The notes: generated by a model from the letters alone, not told the origin. A DNA stretch of 64,000 nucleotides from Streptomyces pactum (GCF_002005225.1 NZ_CP019724.1:4590501-4654500); one strand, 5' to 3'. Positions 8,054 through 17,811 are shown, numbered from the stretch's first letter. Numbers and translations are program-made.

Positions 8054-9121
8054 ATGCCTGACACAACTGGTGCCAGCTACGCAGCCGCCGGCGTCGACAT
8101 CGAGGCGGGCGACCGCGCCGTCGAGCTCATGAAGGAGTGGGTGAAGAAGTCCCGGCGCCCCGAGGTCCTCGGCGGCCTCGGCGGCTTCGCCGGTCTCTTC
8201 GACGCCTCCGCCCTCAAGCGCTACGAGCGCCCCCTGCTCGCCTCCGCCACGGACGGCGTCGGCACCAAGGTCGACATCGCGCGGCAGCTCGGCGTCTACG
8301 ACACCATCGGCCACGACCTGGTCGCCATGGTCATGGACGACATCGTGGTGTGCGGCGCCGAGCCGCTCTTCATGACCGACTACATCTGTGTCGGCAAGGT
8401 CCACCCCGAGCGCGTCGCCTCCATGGTCAAGGGCATCGCCGAAGGCTGTGTGCTGGCCGGCTGCGCCCTGGTGGGCGGCGAGACGGCCGAGCACCCCGGC
8501 CTGCTCGGCGAGAACGACTTCGACGTCGCCGGCGCCGGTACGGGCGTCGTGGAGGCCGACCGGCTGCTGGGCGCCGATCGCATCCGCAAGGGTGACGCGG
8601 TCGTCGCCATGGCAGCCTCCGGTCTTCACTCGAACGGGTACTCGCTCGTCCGCCACGTCCTCCTGAACGAGGGCGGCCTGTCACTGGACGCCCACCTCGA
8701 CGGACTCGGCCGCACCCTCGGCGAGGAGCTGCTCGAGCCCACCAAGATCTACTCCCTGGACTGCCTGGCCCTCATGCGCACCACCGAGGTCCACGCCTTC
8801 AGCCACGTCACCGGCGGCGGCCTCGCCGCCAACCTGGCCCGCGTGGTCCCCGACGGCCTGCACGCCGTCGTCGACCGCTCCACCTGGACCCCGGGCGCGG
8901 TCTTCGACCTCGTCGGTACGACGGGCCGGGTGGAGCGCCTGGAGCTGGAGAAGACCCTCAACATGGGCGTGGGCATGATCGCCATCGTCCCCGAGGAGTC
9001 GGCGGACGTGGCGCTGGCGACCCTGGCCGACCGCGGCGTGGACGCCTGGGTGGCCGGTGAGATCACCGACCGCGGCGACCACGGAACCGGCGCCGCCCTC
9101 GTCGGTGACTACGCCGGCTGA
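8054..9121 (+). CDS. purM: Phosphoribosylformylglycinamidine cyclo-ligase PurM (AIR synthetase)
   Basis: PurM uses ATP to cyclise FGAM to AIR, the step after PurL. The 355-aa length is normal. Signatures are SYAAAGVDIEAGDRAVELMK, LLASATDGVGTKVDIA, HDLVAMVMDDIVVCGAEPLF, ALVGGETAEHPG, GLHSNGYSLVR and HVTGGGLAANLARVVP, which cover the glycine-rich ATP-site loops of the PurM/SelD family. It lies 51 bp downstream of purF and is followed by a strong hairpin. Confidence 0.97.
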   Translation: MPDTTGASYAAAGVDIEAGDRAVELMKEWVKKSRRPEVLGGLGGFAGLFDASALKRYERPLLASATDGVGTKVDIARQLGVYDTIGHDLVAMVMDDIVVCGAEPLFMTDYICVGKVHPERVASMVKGIAEGCVLAGCALVGGETAEHPGLLGENDFDVAGAGTGVVEADRLLGADRIRKGDAVVAMAASGLHSNGYSLVRHVLLNEGGLSLDAHLDGLGRTLGEELLEPTKIYSLDCLALMRTTEVHAFSHVTGGGLAANLARVVPDGLHAVVDRSTWTPGAVFDLVGTTGRVERLELEKTLNMGVGMIAIVPEESADVALATLADRGVDAWVAGEITDRGDHGTGAALVGDYAG

Positions 9122-9165
9122 GACGACGGCCGTACGGGTGATGACGACCGTGCGGGTAGCACAGA

Positions 9166-9197
9166 ACCCGGTCGGTGACGTGAGTCACCGACCGGGT
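9166..9197. terminator. Bidirectional hairpin between purM and DUF3073 gene
   Basis: A perfect 13-bp stem (ACCCGGTCGGTGA / TCACCGACCGGGT) with a 6-base loop lies between convergent stop codons. Confidence 0.8.
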
Positions 9198-9214
9198 GAG
9201 TGTTCAGTGCAGGG

Positions 9215-9466
9215 TCAAGCGCCGCGTCGCTGTTGCGGGGACTGGCCGTCCTCGTCCTGGTCGTCGTCCCCATAGAGGTCGGCGTACCGTGCGTACACGT
9301 CATCGTCCTGCTCATCGTCCTCGAATTGCTCGCCGTTAGGCGGTTGCGGATTCGATGGCGATGCGCCCAGCTCCTCGGCCAGGCGGGAGAGATCAGTCCC
9401 ACCGCTGTTGTACTTCAGCTGGCGGGCGACCTTCGTCTGCTTGGCCTTGGCCCGGCCGCGCCCCAT
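9215..9466 (-). CDS. DUF3073 domain-containing small protein
   Basis: The protein is 83 aa. A basic N-terminus (MGRGRAKAKQTKVARQLKY) is followed by an acidic, low-complexity C-terminus (DDEQDDDVYARYADLYGDDD). This bipartite charge pattern and the YNSGGTDLSRLAEEL core define DUF3073, a short actinobacterial family of unknown function commonly encoded next to purM. The basic start could bind nucleic acid, but that is inference. Confidence 0.9.
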   Translation of the reverse strand: MGRGRAKAKQTKVARQLKYNSGGTDLSRLAEELGASPSNPQPPNGEQFEDDEQDDDVYARYADLYGDDDQDEDGQSPQQRRGA

Positions 9467-9798
9467 GGCTCGACCCCCTCAACGACGGGGCTCGACGGCC
9501 CCAGAGTCTTGACACGCGTTCATGGTCCGGAACGGGCTCTCCGTGGAGAGACCGGTCCGTAGGGCTTCCACGGTACCTGAGCCCACGCCCATACGGTACG
9601 TCGCCCGCAGGACGTGGCTACGCCCAGGACCTTCGAGGCACCCTGTCCTCGCTGGTCAACGGCGATTTTAACCACCTTTCGACGGTCGACCCGCCGGGAT
9701 AAGTGAGAGTTCTCTCTAACTGCCCCCCGACGGGTACCGGTCAAACCTGCCAAGACCGCTCCCGACCAGCACGTGATCACCGCGGGATCACCGCGCGA
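9467..9798. other. Intergenic region between DUF3073 gene and vdh
   Basis: No credible gene is present. This is the upstream region of the DUF3073 gene (minus strand) and the 3' end of vdh. It contains a short palindrome, GAGAGTTCTCTC, at about 9705-9716 and three close copies of GATCACCG(C/T)(G/C) at about 9775-9805, right at the vdh stop. Confidence 0.5.
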
Positions 9799-10893
9799 TC
9801 ACCGTCGGGTACGTGCCTCCGCCATCCGCTGCTCGGCGATCCGGTCGGCCGCCGCGGCCGGCGGAATACCGTCTTCCTTCGCACGTGCGAATATGGCCAG
9901 TGTGGTGTCGTAGATCTTCTCGGCCTTCGCCTTGCACCGGTCGAAGTCGAAGCCGTGCAACTCGTCGGCGACCTGGATGACACCGCCGGCGTTCACCACG
10001 TAGTCCGGCGCGTAGAGGATCCCGCGGTCGGCGAGGTCCTTCTCCACACCGGGATGGGCGAGCTGGTTGTTGGCCGCGCCGCAGACCACCTTGGCGGTCA
10101 GTACCGGCACGGTGTCGTCGTTCAGCGCGCCGCCGAGCGCGCATGGGGCGTAGACGTCCAGGCCCTCGACGCGGATCAGTTCCCCGGTGTCGCGGACGGC
10201 CGTCACGTCACGGTGCCGCTCGGTGACACGCCGTACGGCCTCCTCGCGCACGTCCGTCACGAGGACCTCGGCGCCCTCCGCCACGAGGTGGTCGACCAGG
10301 TGGTGGCCGACCTTGCCGATGCCGGCGATGCCGACCCGCTTGCCGCGCAGCGTCGGGTCGCCCCACAGGTGCCGGGCGGAAGCGCGCATGCCCTGGTAGA
10401 CGCCGAACGCGGTGAGCACGGAGGAGTCGCCCGCGCCGCCGTTCTCGGGGGAGCGGCCGGTCGTCCAGCGGCACTCGCGTGCCACGACGTCCATGTCGGC
10501 GACGTACGTACCGACGTCGCACGCGGTGACGTACCGGCCGCCGAGCGAGGCGACGAACCGGCCGTAGGCGAGGAGCAGCTCCTCGCTCTTGAGCTGCGCC
10601 GGGTCGCCGATGATCACGGCCTTGCCGCCGCCGTGCTCGAGGCCGGCCATGGCGTTCTTGTACGACATCCCGCGCGCCAGGTTCAGCGCGTCGGCGACGG
10701 CGTCCGCCTCGCTCGCGTACGGGTAGAAGCGCGTACCGCCGAGCGCGGGGCCCAGGGCGGTGGAGTGGAGGGCGATGACGGCCTTGAGACCGCTGGCACG
10801 GTCCTGGCAGAGCACGACTTGCTCATGACCTCCCTGCTCCGAGTGGAACAGGGTGTGCAGTACATCAGCAGGTGCGCCGGTTACGTCGGTCAC
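9799..10893 (-). CDS. vdh: Leu/Phe/Val-type amino acid dehydrogenase (valine dehydrogenase)
   Basis: The enzyme oxidatively deaminates branched-chain amino acids (valine in Streptomyces) with NAD+, feeding catabolism and polyketide precursors. The 364-aa protein shows the Glu/Leu/Val dehydrogenase fold. [19 protein letters not shown] and [17 protein letters not shown] carry the substrate-binding and catalytic lysines. [16 protein letters not shown] leads to the catalytic Asp region, and [18 protein letters not shown] is the Rossmann NAD motif. Length and order match the S. coelicolor vdh locus, which sits between the DUF3073 gene and a gene beside bldC as here. It diverges from the next gene across ~220 bp. 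Confidence 0.92.
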   Translation of the reverse strand: MTDVTGAPADVLHTLFHSEQGGHEQVVLCQDRASGLKAVIALHSTALGPALGGTRFYPYASEADAVADALNLARGMSYKNAMAGLEHGGGKAVIIGDPAQLKSEELLLAYGRFVASLGGRYVTACDVGTYVADMDVVARECRWTTGRSPENGGAGDSSVLTAFGVYQGMRASARHLWGDPTLRGKRVGIAGIGKVGHHLVDHLVAEGAEVLVTDVREEAVRRVTERHRDVTAVRDTGELIRVEGLDVYAPCALGGALNDDTVPVLTAKVVCGAANNQLAHPGVEKDLADRGILYAPDYVVNAGGVIQVADELHGFDFDRCKAKAEKIYDTTLAIFARAKEDGIPPAAAADRIAEQRMAEARTRR

Positions 10894-11112
10894 GGTGGTG
10901 ACTCCTGTGTAGTTGCGGCGGGTGGAGACGGTCCCCGTGCGGGTGGCGGGGACTCCGGCATGAGATTAGAGCCTGGCGGTGGCCGCCCGCCGCACAGTGC
11001 TCAGGATCACCTCCGCACGGAGTACGGGCGTGGGACGATTTGCAGAGATTCCCGCGCGTTTGTGATCGGCTGCCGCAGGTTTTCGAAGCGGTGCGCGGGG
11101 GAGGGAGCAGGC

Positions 11113-11964
11113 GTGCCCAAGGTGTCCTCGGTGATCGTCCCCTACGCGGCGTACCTGCGGGTGTACGAGCCGCTGGCCGCCTTCCCGGAGGAGGAGCGCG
11201 GCCACTGGACCCGGTACGCCCGCCGCACCGACCTGCCCTCCTACCAGGACGAGCTCCGCCGCTCCCTGGCCGACCTGCTGCCCACCCCGCCCGTGGCGGT
11301 GCCGGTGCACGAGAGCGCGGACGCCTTCGTGACCGAGGTCGACGGCGTGGTCTGCGTCTGCCCCTGGCGGACCCGGCTGCGCGGCTGGCAGGCGCTCGGG
11401 GAACTGGCCGAGGACTTCCCGGAACCGGTGCTGGACGCCCTGATCCCGCCGGTCGTACGCCGCGAGAGCACCCAGGACTACGAGCGGTGGCTGGAGCGCA
11501 ACCCGGACGCCCGCCCCTGGATCCGCACCGCGACCTGGCAGGTGCCGATCAACTGGTTCGTGCTGGTCTCCGACGCGGAGCGGGAGTACGACGGGGGCGG
11601 CGACGGCGAGGGGGCCCCCGCTCCGGTGCTGCGCTACCGGACGCCGATGGTGCAGGCCCGCCGACGCGTGGCCCGGGGCCTGCGGGCGCTGAAGGAGGCC
11701 ATGGACGAGGGGCCGCTCATCGACGGCCTGGTGGACGTGGGGCGCTGGCTGGAGGAGTTCCACCCGCGCTCACTGGTCGAGCTGGACTACGGCGGGCTCG
11801 TGCACGCCCTGCCGGCCGGTGAGTTGGAGGAGGACCACTCCGCGGCGGACGTGGCCGAGGGCATCGAGGCGCTGCGGCACGGCGACGGGGCCACGGCGGG
11901 GGCCGCGTACGGGCGGCTGGTGGAGCGCTGGCGGGCGGTCCGGGACCGGCGGTCGGCGAACTGA
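11113..11964 (+). CDS. Conserved streptomycete protein of unknown function
   Basis: The 283-aa protein starts at GTG 11113, preceded by GGGGGAGGGAG. It opens KVSSVIVPYAAYLRVYEPLAAFPEEERGHW. A long, mostly alpha-helical charged body follows, with W/F-rich segments (YERWLERNPDARPWIRTATW, PINWFVLVSDAEREY) and a C-terminal HALPAGELEEDHSAADV helical region. No signal peptide, TM helix or catalytic motif is seen. It is a conserved neighbour between vdh and bldC in streptomycetes. Function is unknown. Confidence 0.8.
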   Translation: MPKVSSVIVPYAAYLRVYEPLAAFPEEERGHWTRYARRTDLPSYQDELRRSLADLLPTPPVAVPVHESADAFVTEVDGVVCVCPWRTRLRGWQALGELAEDFPEPVLDALIPPVVRRESTQDYERWLERNPDARPWIRTATWQVPINWFVLVSDAEREYDGGGDGEGAPAPVLRYRTPMVQARRRVARGLRALKEAMDEGPLIDGLVDVGRWLEEFHPRSLVELDYGGLVHALPAGELEEDHSAADVAEGIEALRHGDGATAGAAYGRLVERWRAVRDRRSAN

Positions 11965-12140
11965 CGTTTGACGTACCGCCCGATGTGGGGTTTCGTCTTC
12001 CGATCCGACATGTGCCCGGTGTGGGCTGATGTTCTCTCAACAAGGGACGTAGGTCCCGATCCGGGCGTATGCGTCAAGCGTGACGGACCGCACGTACATC
12101 ACTCTTGCGCCCCTTCCCCCTCCTCGTGCCAAAATAGGAC

Positions 12141-12163
12141 AAGGAGCCCAGGGAGGGCTCCTT
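12141..12163 (+). terminator. Hairpin downstream of the vdh-bldC intergenic gene
   Basis: A perfect 9-bp stem, AAGGAGCCC/GGGCTCCTT, with a 5-base loop lies 177 bp after the upstream stop codon and before the bldC promoter region. No T-tract follows. Confidence 0.5.
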
Positions 12164-12227
12164 CCGTCCTGCTGTGGTGCACTGTGGGCGGAATCTCCGC
12201 ATTGCATGCTTTGGGGGGGGTCTCGTG

Positions 12228-12377
12228 ATGGGTCTGACGACCCCTGAGCGTCCTGTGACTGATCGTCACAGGGGCGTGACTGTCCGCTATGGCATGGTCC
12301 ATCGGCTTCCGTCGGTGATGAACACCTGGGAGGGCAATTCCATCGGTTTGGCCGACGCGGCTGGACAGATGGTGTAG
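12228..12377 (+). CDS. Possible 49-aa leader-type ORF upstream of bldC
   Basis: A short frame begins ATG 12228 behind a G8 run and ends at TAG 12377, 133 bp before bldC. It encodes MGLTTPERPVTDRHRGVTV then YGMVHRLPSVMNTWEGNSIG. Purine-rich initiation context is the only support; codon bias is weak and I recognise no family. It may equally be untranslated bldC leader. The remaining sequence from 11965 to 12510 holds the hairpin at 12141 and the bldC promoter region. Confidence 0.25.
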   Translation: MGLTTPERPVTDRHRGVTVRYGMVHRLPSVMNTWEGNSIGLADAAGQMV

Positions 12378-12510
12378 TTGTAGTGCCGAGGACAAGCCGT
12401 TCGTCCTATAACCGACTCGACTCGCGTCCGCCATTTCGGGCAACGCGGGTCAAGGTGCAGAATTTAGAGGAAAGAACCGAGAAGGTTCGGTTCTCCCGAG
12501 GAGGCCGCTC

Positions 12511-12717
12511 ATGACCGCTCGCACCCCTGATGCCGAGCCGCTGCTGACCCCGGCTGAGGTCGCCACCATGTTCCGCGTCGACCCTAAGACGGTCACGCGC
12601 TGGGCGAAGGCCGGCAAGCTCACGTCGATCCGCACGCTCGGCGGGCATCGCCGCTACCGCGAAGCCGAGGTCCGCGCTCTGCTCGCGGGCATTCCGCAGC
12701 AGCGCAGCGAGGCCTGA
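12511..12717 (+). CDS. bldC: BldC, MerR-like developmental regulator
   Basis: The 68-aa protein is a stand-alone winged-helix DNA-binding domain of the MerR class with no effector domain. TPAEVATMFRVDPKTVTRWA is the HTH and SIRTLGGHRRYREAEVRALL the wing, matching the known BldC sequence. In Streptomyces BldC binds direct repeats cooperatively and holds back premature sporulation during vegetative growth. Start: CGAGGAGG precedes ATG 12511 by 7 bases. A G/C hairpin with a T-run follows 105 bp downstream. An inverted GAACCG/CGGTTC pair at about 12475-12495 overlaps the ribosome-binding region. Confidence 0.97.
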   Translation: MTARTPDAEPLLTPAEVATMFRVDPKTVTRWAKAGKLTSIRTLGGHRRYREAEVRALLAGIPQQRSEA

Positions 12718-13145
12718 ACAACTGAATAACCGGGCAAAACGGCAGGTCCCCCAACCCGCCGAGGCGCCCGGAACCACAGCTCCAAACGGTGCCGCTCCTG
12801 CCCCAACAGGGGTGCGTCGTGGATCGCGCTGGACTCCGCCGGGTCCAGCGCGATTTTTCTGTGTCCGGAGCCGTACCTGGCGAGGGCTGTGGACCGACTC
12901 TGTGAGCGGCCTTGTCGGAGTCTGGGGAGGGGTGTCGGATCGGCTGTGCACGAGCCTGGGAAGGTGGTGCAATTGCACATATTAAATTGACTGGTTGTAG
13001 GGGAGTCGTAAGTGCCACGGTTTCAAAAACTCATGCGGTGACACCCGTCACACAGCGCGGTCCTTGTTGGCTCTGGCATATGTGCGCTAGTGGAGGCGTG
13101 GCCTCCAGCAGGTCTGCATGGCACGGGCGTTGGGGCCGGCGGCGT
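12718..13145. other. bldC 3' region and gene-poor spacer
   Basis: Apart from the terminator at 12823-12858 I see no convincing gene. The stretch at about 12970-13080 is locally A/T-richer (for example GCACATATTAAATTG) than its surroundings and could contain a promoter or relict DNA. Confidence 0.4.
12823..12858 (+). terminator. Intrinsic terminator of bldC
   Basis: A perfect 12-bp stem, ATCGCGCTGGAC/GTCCAGCGCGAT, has an 8-base loop and is followed by TTTT. It lies 105 bp after the bldC stop. Confidence 0.85.
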
Positions 13146-13340
13146 TCACGCGGTCGGTGCGCTCCCGCCCCCGGTGCCCTCTTGACGGCCCGTCGGAGAT
13201 TGCGGGGCGGGCGAGTCCAGCGCCAGCCGCAGCAGCCGGTGGCAGATCGGGCAGTGCCGCGTCAGGTGGCGGTACGACGAAGCGGCCGACAAGTGCGCGC
13301 GGAGCAGGGCTCGCGTCTCGTGCCTGACCGATGCCGCCAT
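13146..13340 (-). CDS. Small CPxCH-motif protein (DUF6274-like)
   Basis: The 64-aa protein starts at ATG 13340 with GGAGG 7 bases upstream. It reads as helical ASVRHETRALLRAHLSAASS, then a CPICHRLLRL motif with H/C residues (RHLTRHCPICH) that could bind zinc, then a disordered tail. I recall a conserved streptomycete family of this type (DUF6274) beside bldC, but the family number is from memory. Role unknown. Confidence 0.65.
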   Translation of the reverse strand: MAASVRHETRALLRAHLSAASSYRHLTRHCPICHRLLRLALDSPAPQSPTGRQEGTGGGSAPTA

Positions 13341-13503
13341 ACGCCGCCTCCAGGGGTCGCACGGAGAACGTGCCCTGTCTTTGGAGTACCGAGCGAATGT
13401 GACGCCGTCAAGGCCGCGAGAGGGCCGCTGAGGGCTTCTGGGGGGCGTGCGGCGGGGCGCGCCGGGGGAGTCGCCGGAGAGGGGCGCACGCGAGGCGAAC
13501 ACA

Positions 13504-13537
13504 AGGAAGGCCCGCACCGATCGGTGCGGGCCTTCCT
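13504..13537 (-). terminator. Terminator of tRNA-Asp (first copy)
   Basis: A perfect 17-bp palindromic hairpin, AGGAAGGCCCGCACCGA and its complement with no spacer, lies 4 bp past the 3' end of the minus-strand tRNA-Asp. Confidence 0.85.
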
Positions 13538-13541
13538 GCTG

Positions 13542-13616
13542 CGGTCCTGACGGGATTTGAACCCGCGGCCTCCACCTTGACAGGGTGGCGAGCACTCCAA
13601 ACTGCTCCACAGGACC
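13542..13616 (-). tRNA. tRNA-Asp (GTC), copy 1
   Basis: On the minus strand the gene runs GGTCCTG..CAGGACC plus discriminator G. It has anticodon loop CTGTCAA (GTC) in a CCACC/GGTGG stem and T-arm GCGGGTTCAAATCCCGT. It is identical over at least 75 bases to the copy at 17944-18018. CCA is not encoded. Confidence 0.95.
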
Positions 13617-13745
13617 AGGATTTGCGGCGCCCACGCGACGGAGTCGCTCATGGATTCTGCTGCGTTGCGCTGCGAGAAGAGACTCTACAGGAGGGTGGGC
13701 CCCTGGGCGAACTCACCCTCCGTGCGCGCCTCGTCACGCGGTCCG

Positions 13746-16700
13746 CTACGGCGTGAGCGCGTCGATCGCCTTCACGATCCGCTTGTCGGAGACGGGGTAC
13801 GCCGTGCCCAGGGCGTGCGCGAAATAGCTGACCCGCAGCTCCTCGATCATCCAGCGGACGTCCAGGACCTGCCGCGGAACCGGCCGCCCCTGCGGCATCT
13901 GCTCCAGCAGCCACGCGTACTCGTCCCGCATCTCGTGGACCTTCTCCATCCGGGAGGTGTCCCGCTGGACGCCGGTCGGCATCTGCTGCAGCCGCCGGTC
14001 GGCGGCGACCAGGTAGCGCAGCAGGTCCGGCAGCCGCCTGATGCCCGCCTCCGTGACGAAGCCGGGCTTCACCAGCGCGTCCAACTGCCCCCGGACGTCC
14101 TGGAGGTTCGCCAGCAGCGCGGGGCTTCGTACGGCCTTCAGGCGGCGTTCACAGGCCTGCCAGGCCGCCAGCACCTGCTGCACCTGACCCACCGTCCGGA
14201 CGGTCGTGTCGACGATCTCCGCGCGGACCTTGTCGTAGAGCTTCCGGTACGACTCCTCGTCCCACGCCGGACCGCCGAAGTCCGCGATCAGTTGGTCCGC
14301 CGCCGCGGTCGCGCAGTCCTCGAACAGGGCCTGGATCGAACCGTGCGGATTCGCGGACAGATGCAGCTTCTGCTGGTTGGTCAGCTTTTCGGACGCGAAC
14401 TTCGCGGGACTGACCGGGATGTTGCGCAGGATCAGTCGGCGCGTGCCCTTCCACATCGCCCGCTCCTGCTCGGCCTCGGTGTCGAAGAGACGTACGGAGA
14501 CGGTGTTCGCCTTCGGCCCGTCGTCGACCAGCGCCGGGTACGCCTTCACCGGCTGACCCGCCCGCCGCGTCTCGAACACGCGGGACAGCGTGCCGATCGT
14601 CCAGTCCGTCAGCCCGGCGCGTTCCAGGGACTCACCGCCACTGCGCTCGGCGGTGGCCGCCGCGGCCTGCGAGAGGGCCTTGCGCGCCTTCGGCCTCAGA
14701 CGCAGCTTCAGGGCCTCCAGGTCCTTGTCCTCGGCCAGTTGGCGGCGCCGTTCGTCGACGATCCGGAAAGTGATCTTCAGGTGGTCGGGGACCCTCGACC
14801 AGTCGAAGTCCTCCGCGTCGAACGGCACCCCCACCATGCGCTTCAGCTCCCGCGCCATGGTCACCGTCAGCGGCTCCTGGAGCGGCACGGCCCGGTCCAG
14901 GAATGCCTGCGCGTAGTTGGGGGCGGGCACGTAGTGGCGGCGGATCGGTTTGGGCAGGGACCGGATCAGCTCCGTGACCACCTGCTCCCTGAGGCCCGGG
15001 ATCTGCCAGTCGAAGCCCTCGTCGGTGACCTGGTTGAGCACCTGGAGCGGTACGTGCACGGTCACGCCGTCGGCGTCCGCACCCGGCTCGAACTGGTACG
15101 TCACCCGGAACTTCAGCGGCCCCTGTCGCCAGGAGTCCGGATAGTCGTCCTTGGTGACCGCACCCGCCTTCTCGTTGATGAGCATCTCGCGCTCGAAGTC
15201 GAGGAAGTCGGGCTGCTCATGCCGCTTGTGCTTCCACCACGAGTCGAAGTGCGCTCCCGAGACGACGTGTTCGGGCACCCGCTGGTCGTAGAAGTCGAAC
15301 AGCGTCTCGTCGTCGACCAGGATGTCCCGGCGCCGCGCGCGGTGCTCCAGCTCCTCGACCTCGGTCAGCAGCCTGCGGTTGTCGGCGAAGAACTTGTGGT
15401 GCGTACGCCAGTCGCCCTCGACCAGGGCGTTGCGGATGAACAGCTCGCGGCTGACCTCCGGATCGATCCGCCCGTAGTTCACCTTGCGCTGGGCCACGAT
15501 GGGCACGCCGTACAGCGTGACCTTCTCGTACGCCATCACCGCCGCCTGGTCCTTCTCCCAGTGCGGCTCGCTGTGGGTGCGCTTGAGGAGGTGCCCGGCG
15601 AGCGGCTCCACCCACTCGGGCTCGATCTTCGCGTTGACGCGGGCCCAGAGGCGCGAGGTCTCCACCAGCTCGGCGGACATCACGAAGCGCGGGGGCTTCT
15701 TGAAGAGCGCCGAGCCCGGGAAGACCGCGAACTTGGCGCCGCGCGCGCCCAGGTACTCGTTCTTCGCCGTGTTCTTCCCACCCTCGCCCCCGGCCGTCTT
15801 CACGTCCTTCATGCCGACGTGGGAGAGGAGACCGGCCAGCAGCGACACGTGGACGCGGTCGTCGGGGGCGGTGTTGTCCTCGTCGCCTGGATGGAGGCCC
15901 ATCTGCCGGGCGACCGTGCGCAACTGCGTGTAGATGTCCTGCCACTCGCGGATCCGCAGGAAGTTGAGGTACTCCTGCTTGCACATCCGGCGGAAGGACG
16001 ACGAGCCCCGCTCCTTCTGCTGCTCGCGGACGTACCGCCACAGATTGAGGAAGGCCAGGAAGTCGCTGGACTCGTCCTTGAAGCGGGCGTGCTGCTGGTC
16101 CGCCTGGGCCTGCTTGTCCGCCGGGCGCTCCCGCGGGTCCTGGATGGACAGCGCCGCCGCGATGACCATGACCTCGCGGACACAGCCGTTCTTGTCGGCC
16201 TCCAGGACCATCCGCGCCAGCCGCGGGTCCACGGGAAGCTGGGCCAGCTTGCGCCCGGTGTCGGTGAGTCGCTTGCGTACGTCCTTCTGCGCCGGGTCCA
16301 GCGCGCCCAGCTCCTGGAGGAGCTGCACGCCGTCGCGGATGTTGCGGTGGTCCGGCGGGTCGATGAACGGGAACTTCTCGATGTCGCCGAGGCCGGCCGC
16401 GGTCATCTGCAGGATGACGGAGGCGAGGTTCGTACGGAGGATCTCGGCGTCCGTGAACTCCGGCCGCGCGGCGAAGTCGTCCTCGCTGTACAGCCGGATG
16501 CAGATACCGTCGCTGGTCCGCCCGCAGCGGCCCTTGCGCTGGTTGGCGCTGGCCTGCGAGATCGGCTCGATCGGCAGCCGCTGCACCTTGGTGCGGTGGC
16601 TGTACCGGGAGATCCGGGCGAACCCGGGGTCGATGACGTACTTGATGCCCGGGACGGTCAGCGAGGTCTCGGCGACGTTGGTCGCCAGAACGATCCTTCG

Positions 16701-17729
16701 GCCGGTGTGCTGCTGGAAGACGCGATGCTGCTCGGCATGCGAGAGCCGGGCGTACAGCGGCAGCACTTCAGTGAATCTGTACCTCTTCTTCTCCAGCGCG
16801 TCCGCCGTGTCCCGGATCTCCCGCTCACCGGAGAGGAAGACGAGGATGTCGCCCTTGCCCTCCCCCATCAGCTCGTCGACGGCGTCGGTGATCGCGGTGA
16901 TCTGGTCCCGGTCGGCGTCGTCCCCGTCCTCTTCGAGGAGCGGCCGGTACCGGACCTCCACCGGATACGTCCGGCCGCTGACCTCGATGATCGGGGCGTC
17001 GCTGAAGTGCCGGGAGAACCGCTCGGGGTCGATCGTCGCCGACGTGATGACGACCTTCAGATCCGGCCGCTTCGGCAGCAACTGGGCGAGGTAGCCCAGC
17101 AGGAAGTCGATGTTGAGGGACCGCTCGTGGGCCTCGTCGATGATGATCGTGTCGTAGGCGCGCAGCTCGCGGTCGGTCTGGATCTCGGCGAGCAGGATGC
17201 CGTCCGTCATCAGCTTGATGAAGGTGGACTCCGGGTTCACCTGATCGGTGAACCGCACCTTCCAGCCGACGGTCTCACCGAGTGGCGTGTCCAGCTCGTC
17301 CGCCACCCGCTCGGCGACGGTGCGGGCGGCGATCCGCCGCGGCTGGGTGTGCCCGATCATGCCGCGGACACCGCGTCCCAGCTCCACACAGATCTTCGGG
17401 ATCTGCGTGGTCTTCCCGGACCCGGTCTCACCGGCGACGATGACGACCTGGTGATCACGGATGGCCTCCGCGATCACGTCCTTCTTCTGGCTGACGGGCA
17501 ACTGTTCCGGGTAGCTGACGGCGGGCACACGTGCCCGGCGCTCACCGATGCGCTGCTCGGCCTTGGCCACTTCCGCCTCGATCTCGGCGAGAACGGCGGC
17601 GCGGGCCTCCGGCTTACGGATCTTCCGCGCACCCTCGAGCCTGCGGCCGAGCCGGTGCGCGTCGCGCAGGGAGAGCTCGGTCAGCCGGGGGGCGAGGGTG
17701 CCGAGGGCGGGGGCGGGGTGCGTAGACAT
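13746..17729 (-). CDS. hrpA: ATP-dependent RNA helicase HrpA (DEAH/RHA)
   Basis: The protein is 1327 aa, the usual length for HrpA. Order: N-terminal helical lead; helicase core with motif I AGETGSGKTTQIPK (~105), motif II IIIDEAHERSLNIDFLLGYL, motif III VITSATID, motif V VAETSLTVPG and motif VI QRKGRCGRTSDG; then HA2/OB-fold regions (LIRNALVEGDWRTHHKFF) and the long DUF3418 C-terminus. HrpA proteins act on stalled ribosomes/mRNA and rRNA in other bacteria; the Streptomyces role is undetermined. It is flanked on both sides by identical tRNA-Asp genes. Confidence 0.95.
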   Translation of the reverse strand: MSTHPAPALGTLAPRLTELSLRDAHRLGRRLEGARKIRKPEARAAVLAEIEAEVAKAEQRIGERRARVPAVSYPEQLPVSQKKDVIAEAIRDHQVVIVAGETGSGKTTQIPKICVELGRGVRGMIGHTQPRRIAARTVAERVADELDTPLGETVGWKVRFTDQVNPESTFIKLMTDGILLAEIQTDRELRAYDTIIIDEAHERSLNIDFLLGYLAQLLPKRPDLKVVITSATIDPERFSRHFSDAPIIEVSGRTYPVEVRYRPLLEEDGDDADRDQITAITDAVDELMGEGKGDILVFLSGEREIRDTADALEKKRYRFTEVLPLYARLSHAEQHRVFQQHTGRRIVLATNVAETSLTVPGIKYVIDPGFARISRYSHRTKVQRLPIEPISQASANQRKGRCGRTSDGICIRLYSEDDFAARPEFTDAEILRTNLASVILQMTAAGLGDIEKFPFIDPPDHRNIRDGVQLLQELGALDPAQKDVRKRLTDTGRKLAQLPVDPRLARMVLEADKNGCVREVMVIAAALSIQDPRERPADKQAQADQQHARFKDESSDFLAFLNLWRYVREQQKERGSSSFRRMCKQEYLNFLRIREWQDIYTQLRTVARQMGLHPGDEDNTAPDDRVHVSLLAGLLSHVGMKDVKTAGGEGGKNTAKNEYLGARGAKFAVFPGSALFKKPPRFVMSAELVETSRLWARVNAKIEPEWVEPLAGHLLKRTHSEPHWEKDQAAVMAYEKVTLYGVPIVAQRKVNYGRIDPEVSRELFIRNALVEGDWRTHHKFFADNRRLLTEVEELEHRARRRDILVDDETLFDFYDQRVPEHVVSGAHFDSWWKHKRHEQPDFLDFEREMLINEKAGAVTKDDYPDSWRQGPLKFRVTYQFEPGADADGVTVHVPLQVLNQVTDEGFDWQIPGLREQVVTELIRSLPKPIRRHYVPAPNYAQAFLDRAVPLQEPLTVTMARELKRMVGVPFDAEDFDWSRVPDHLKITFRIVDERRRQLAEDKDLEALKLRLRPKARKALSQAAAATAERSGGESLERAGLTDWTIGTLSRVFETRRAGQPVKAYPALVDDGPKANTVSVRLFDTEAEQERAMWKGTRRLILRNIPVSPAKFASEKLTNQQKLHLSANPHGSIQALFEDCATAAADQLIADFGGPAWDEESYRKLYDKVRAEIVDTTVRTVGQVQQVLAAWQACERRLKAVRSPALLANLQDVRGQLDALVKPGFVTEAGIRRLPDLLRYLVAADRRLQQMPTGVQRDTSRMEKVHEMRDEYAWLLEQMPQGRPVPRQVLDVRWMIEELRVSYFAHALGTAYPVSDKRIVKAIDALTP

Positions 17730-17811
17730 ACGGGTTCCAGGATCTCATCCCCGCCAATTTCGTGGCGAACGATTTCCGTCCGGCCGAGCCGGCCGTCCCC
17801 TGACGACACGA

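Noticed and set aside
6725..8656. 643-aa minus-strand open frame across purF and purM
   Set aside because: It is antisense to two unmistakable purine genes, a common artefact of GC-rich codon bias.
12912..13550. Plus-strand 212-aa open frame over the region after bldC
   Set aside because: It runs antisense through the small CPxCH gene and the tRNA terminator, with no ribosome site and Arg/Gly-rich composition typical of a shadow frame.
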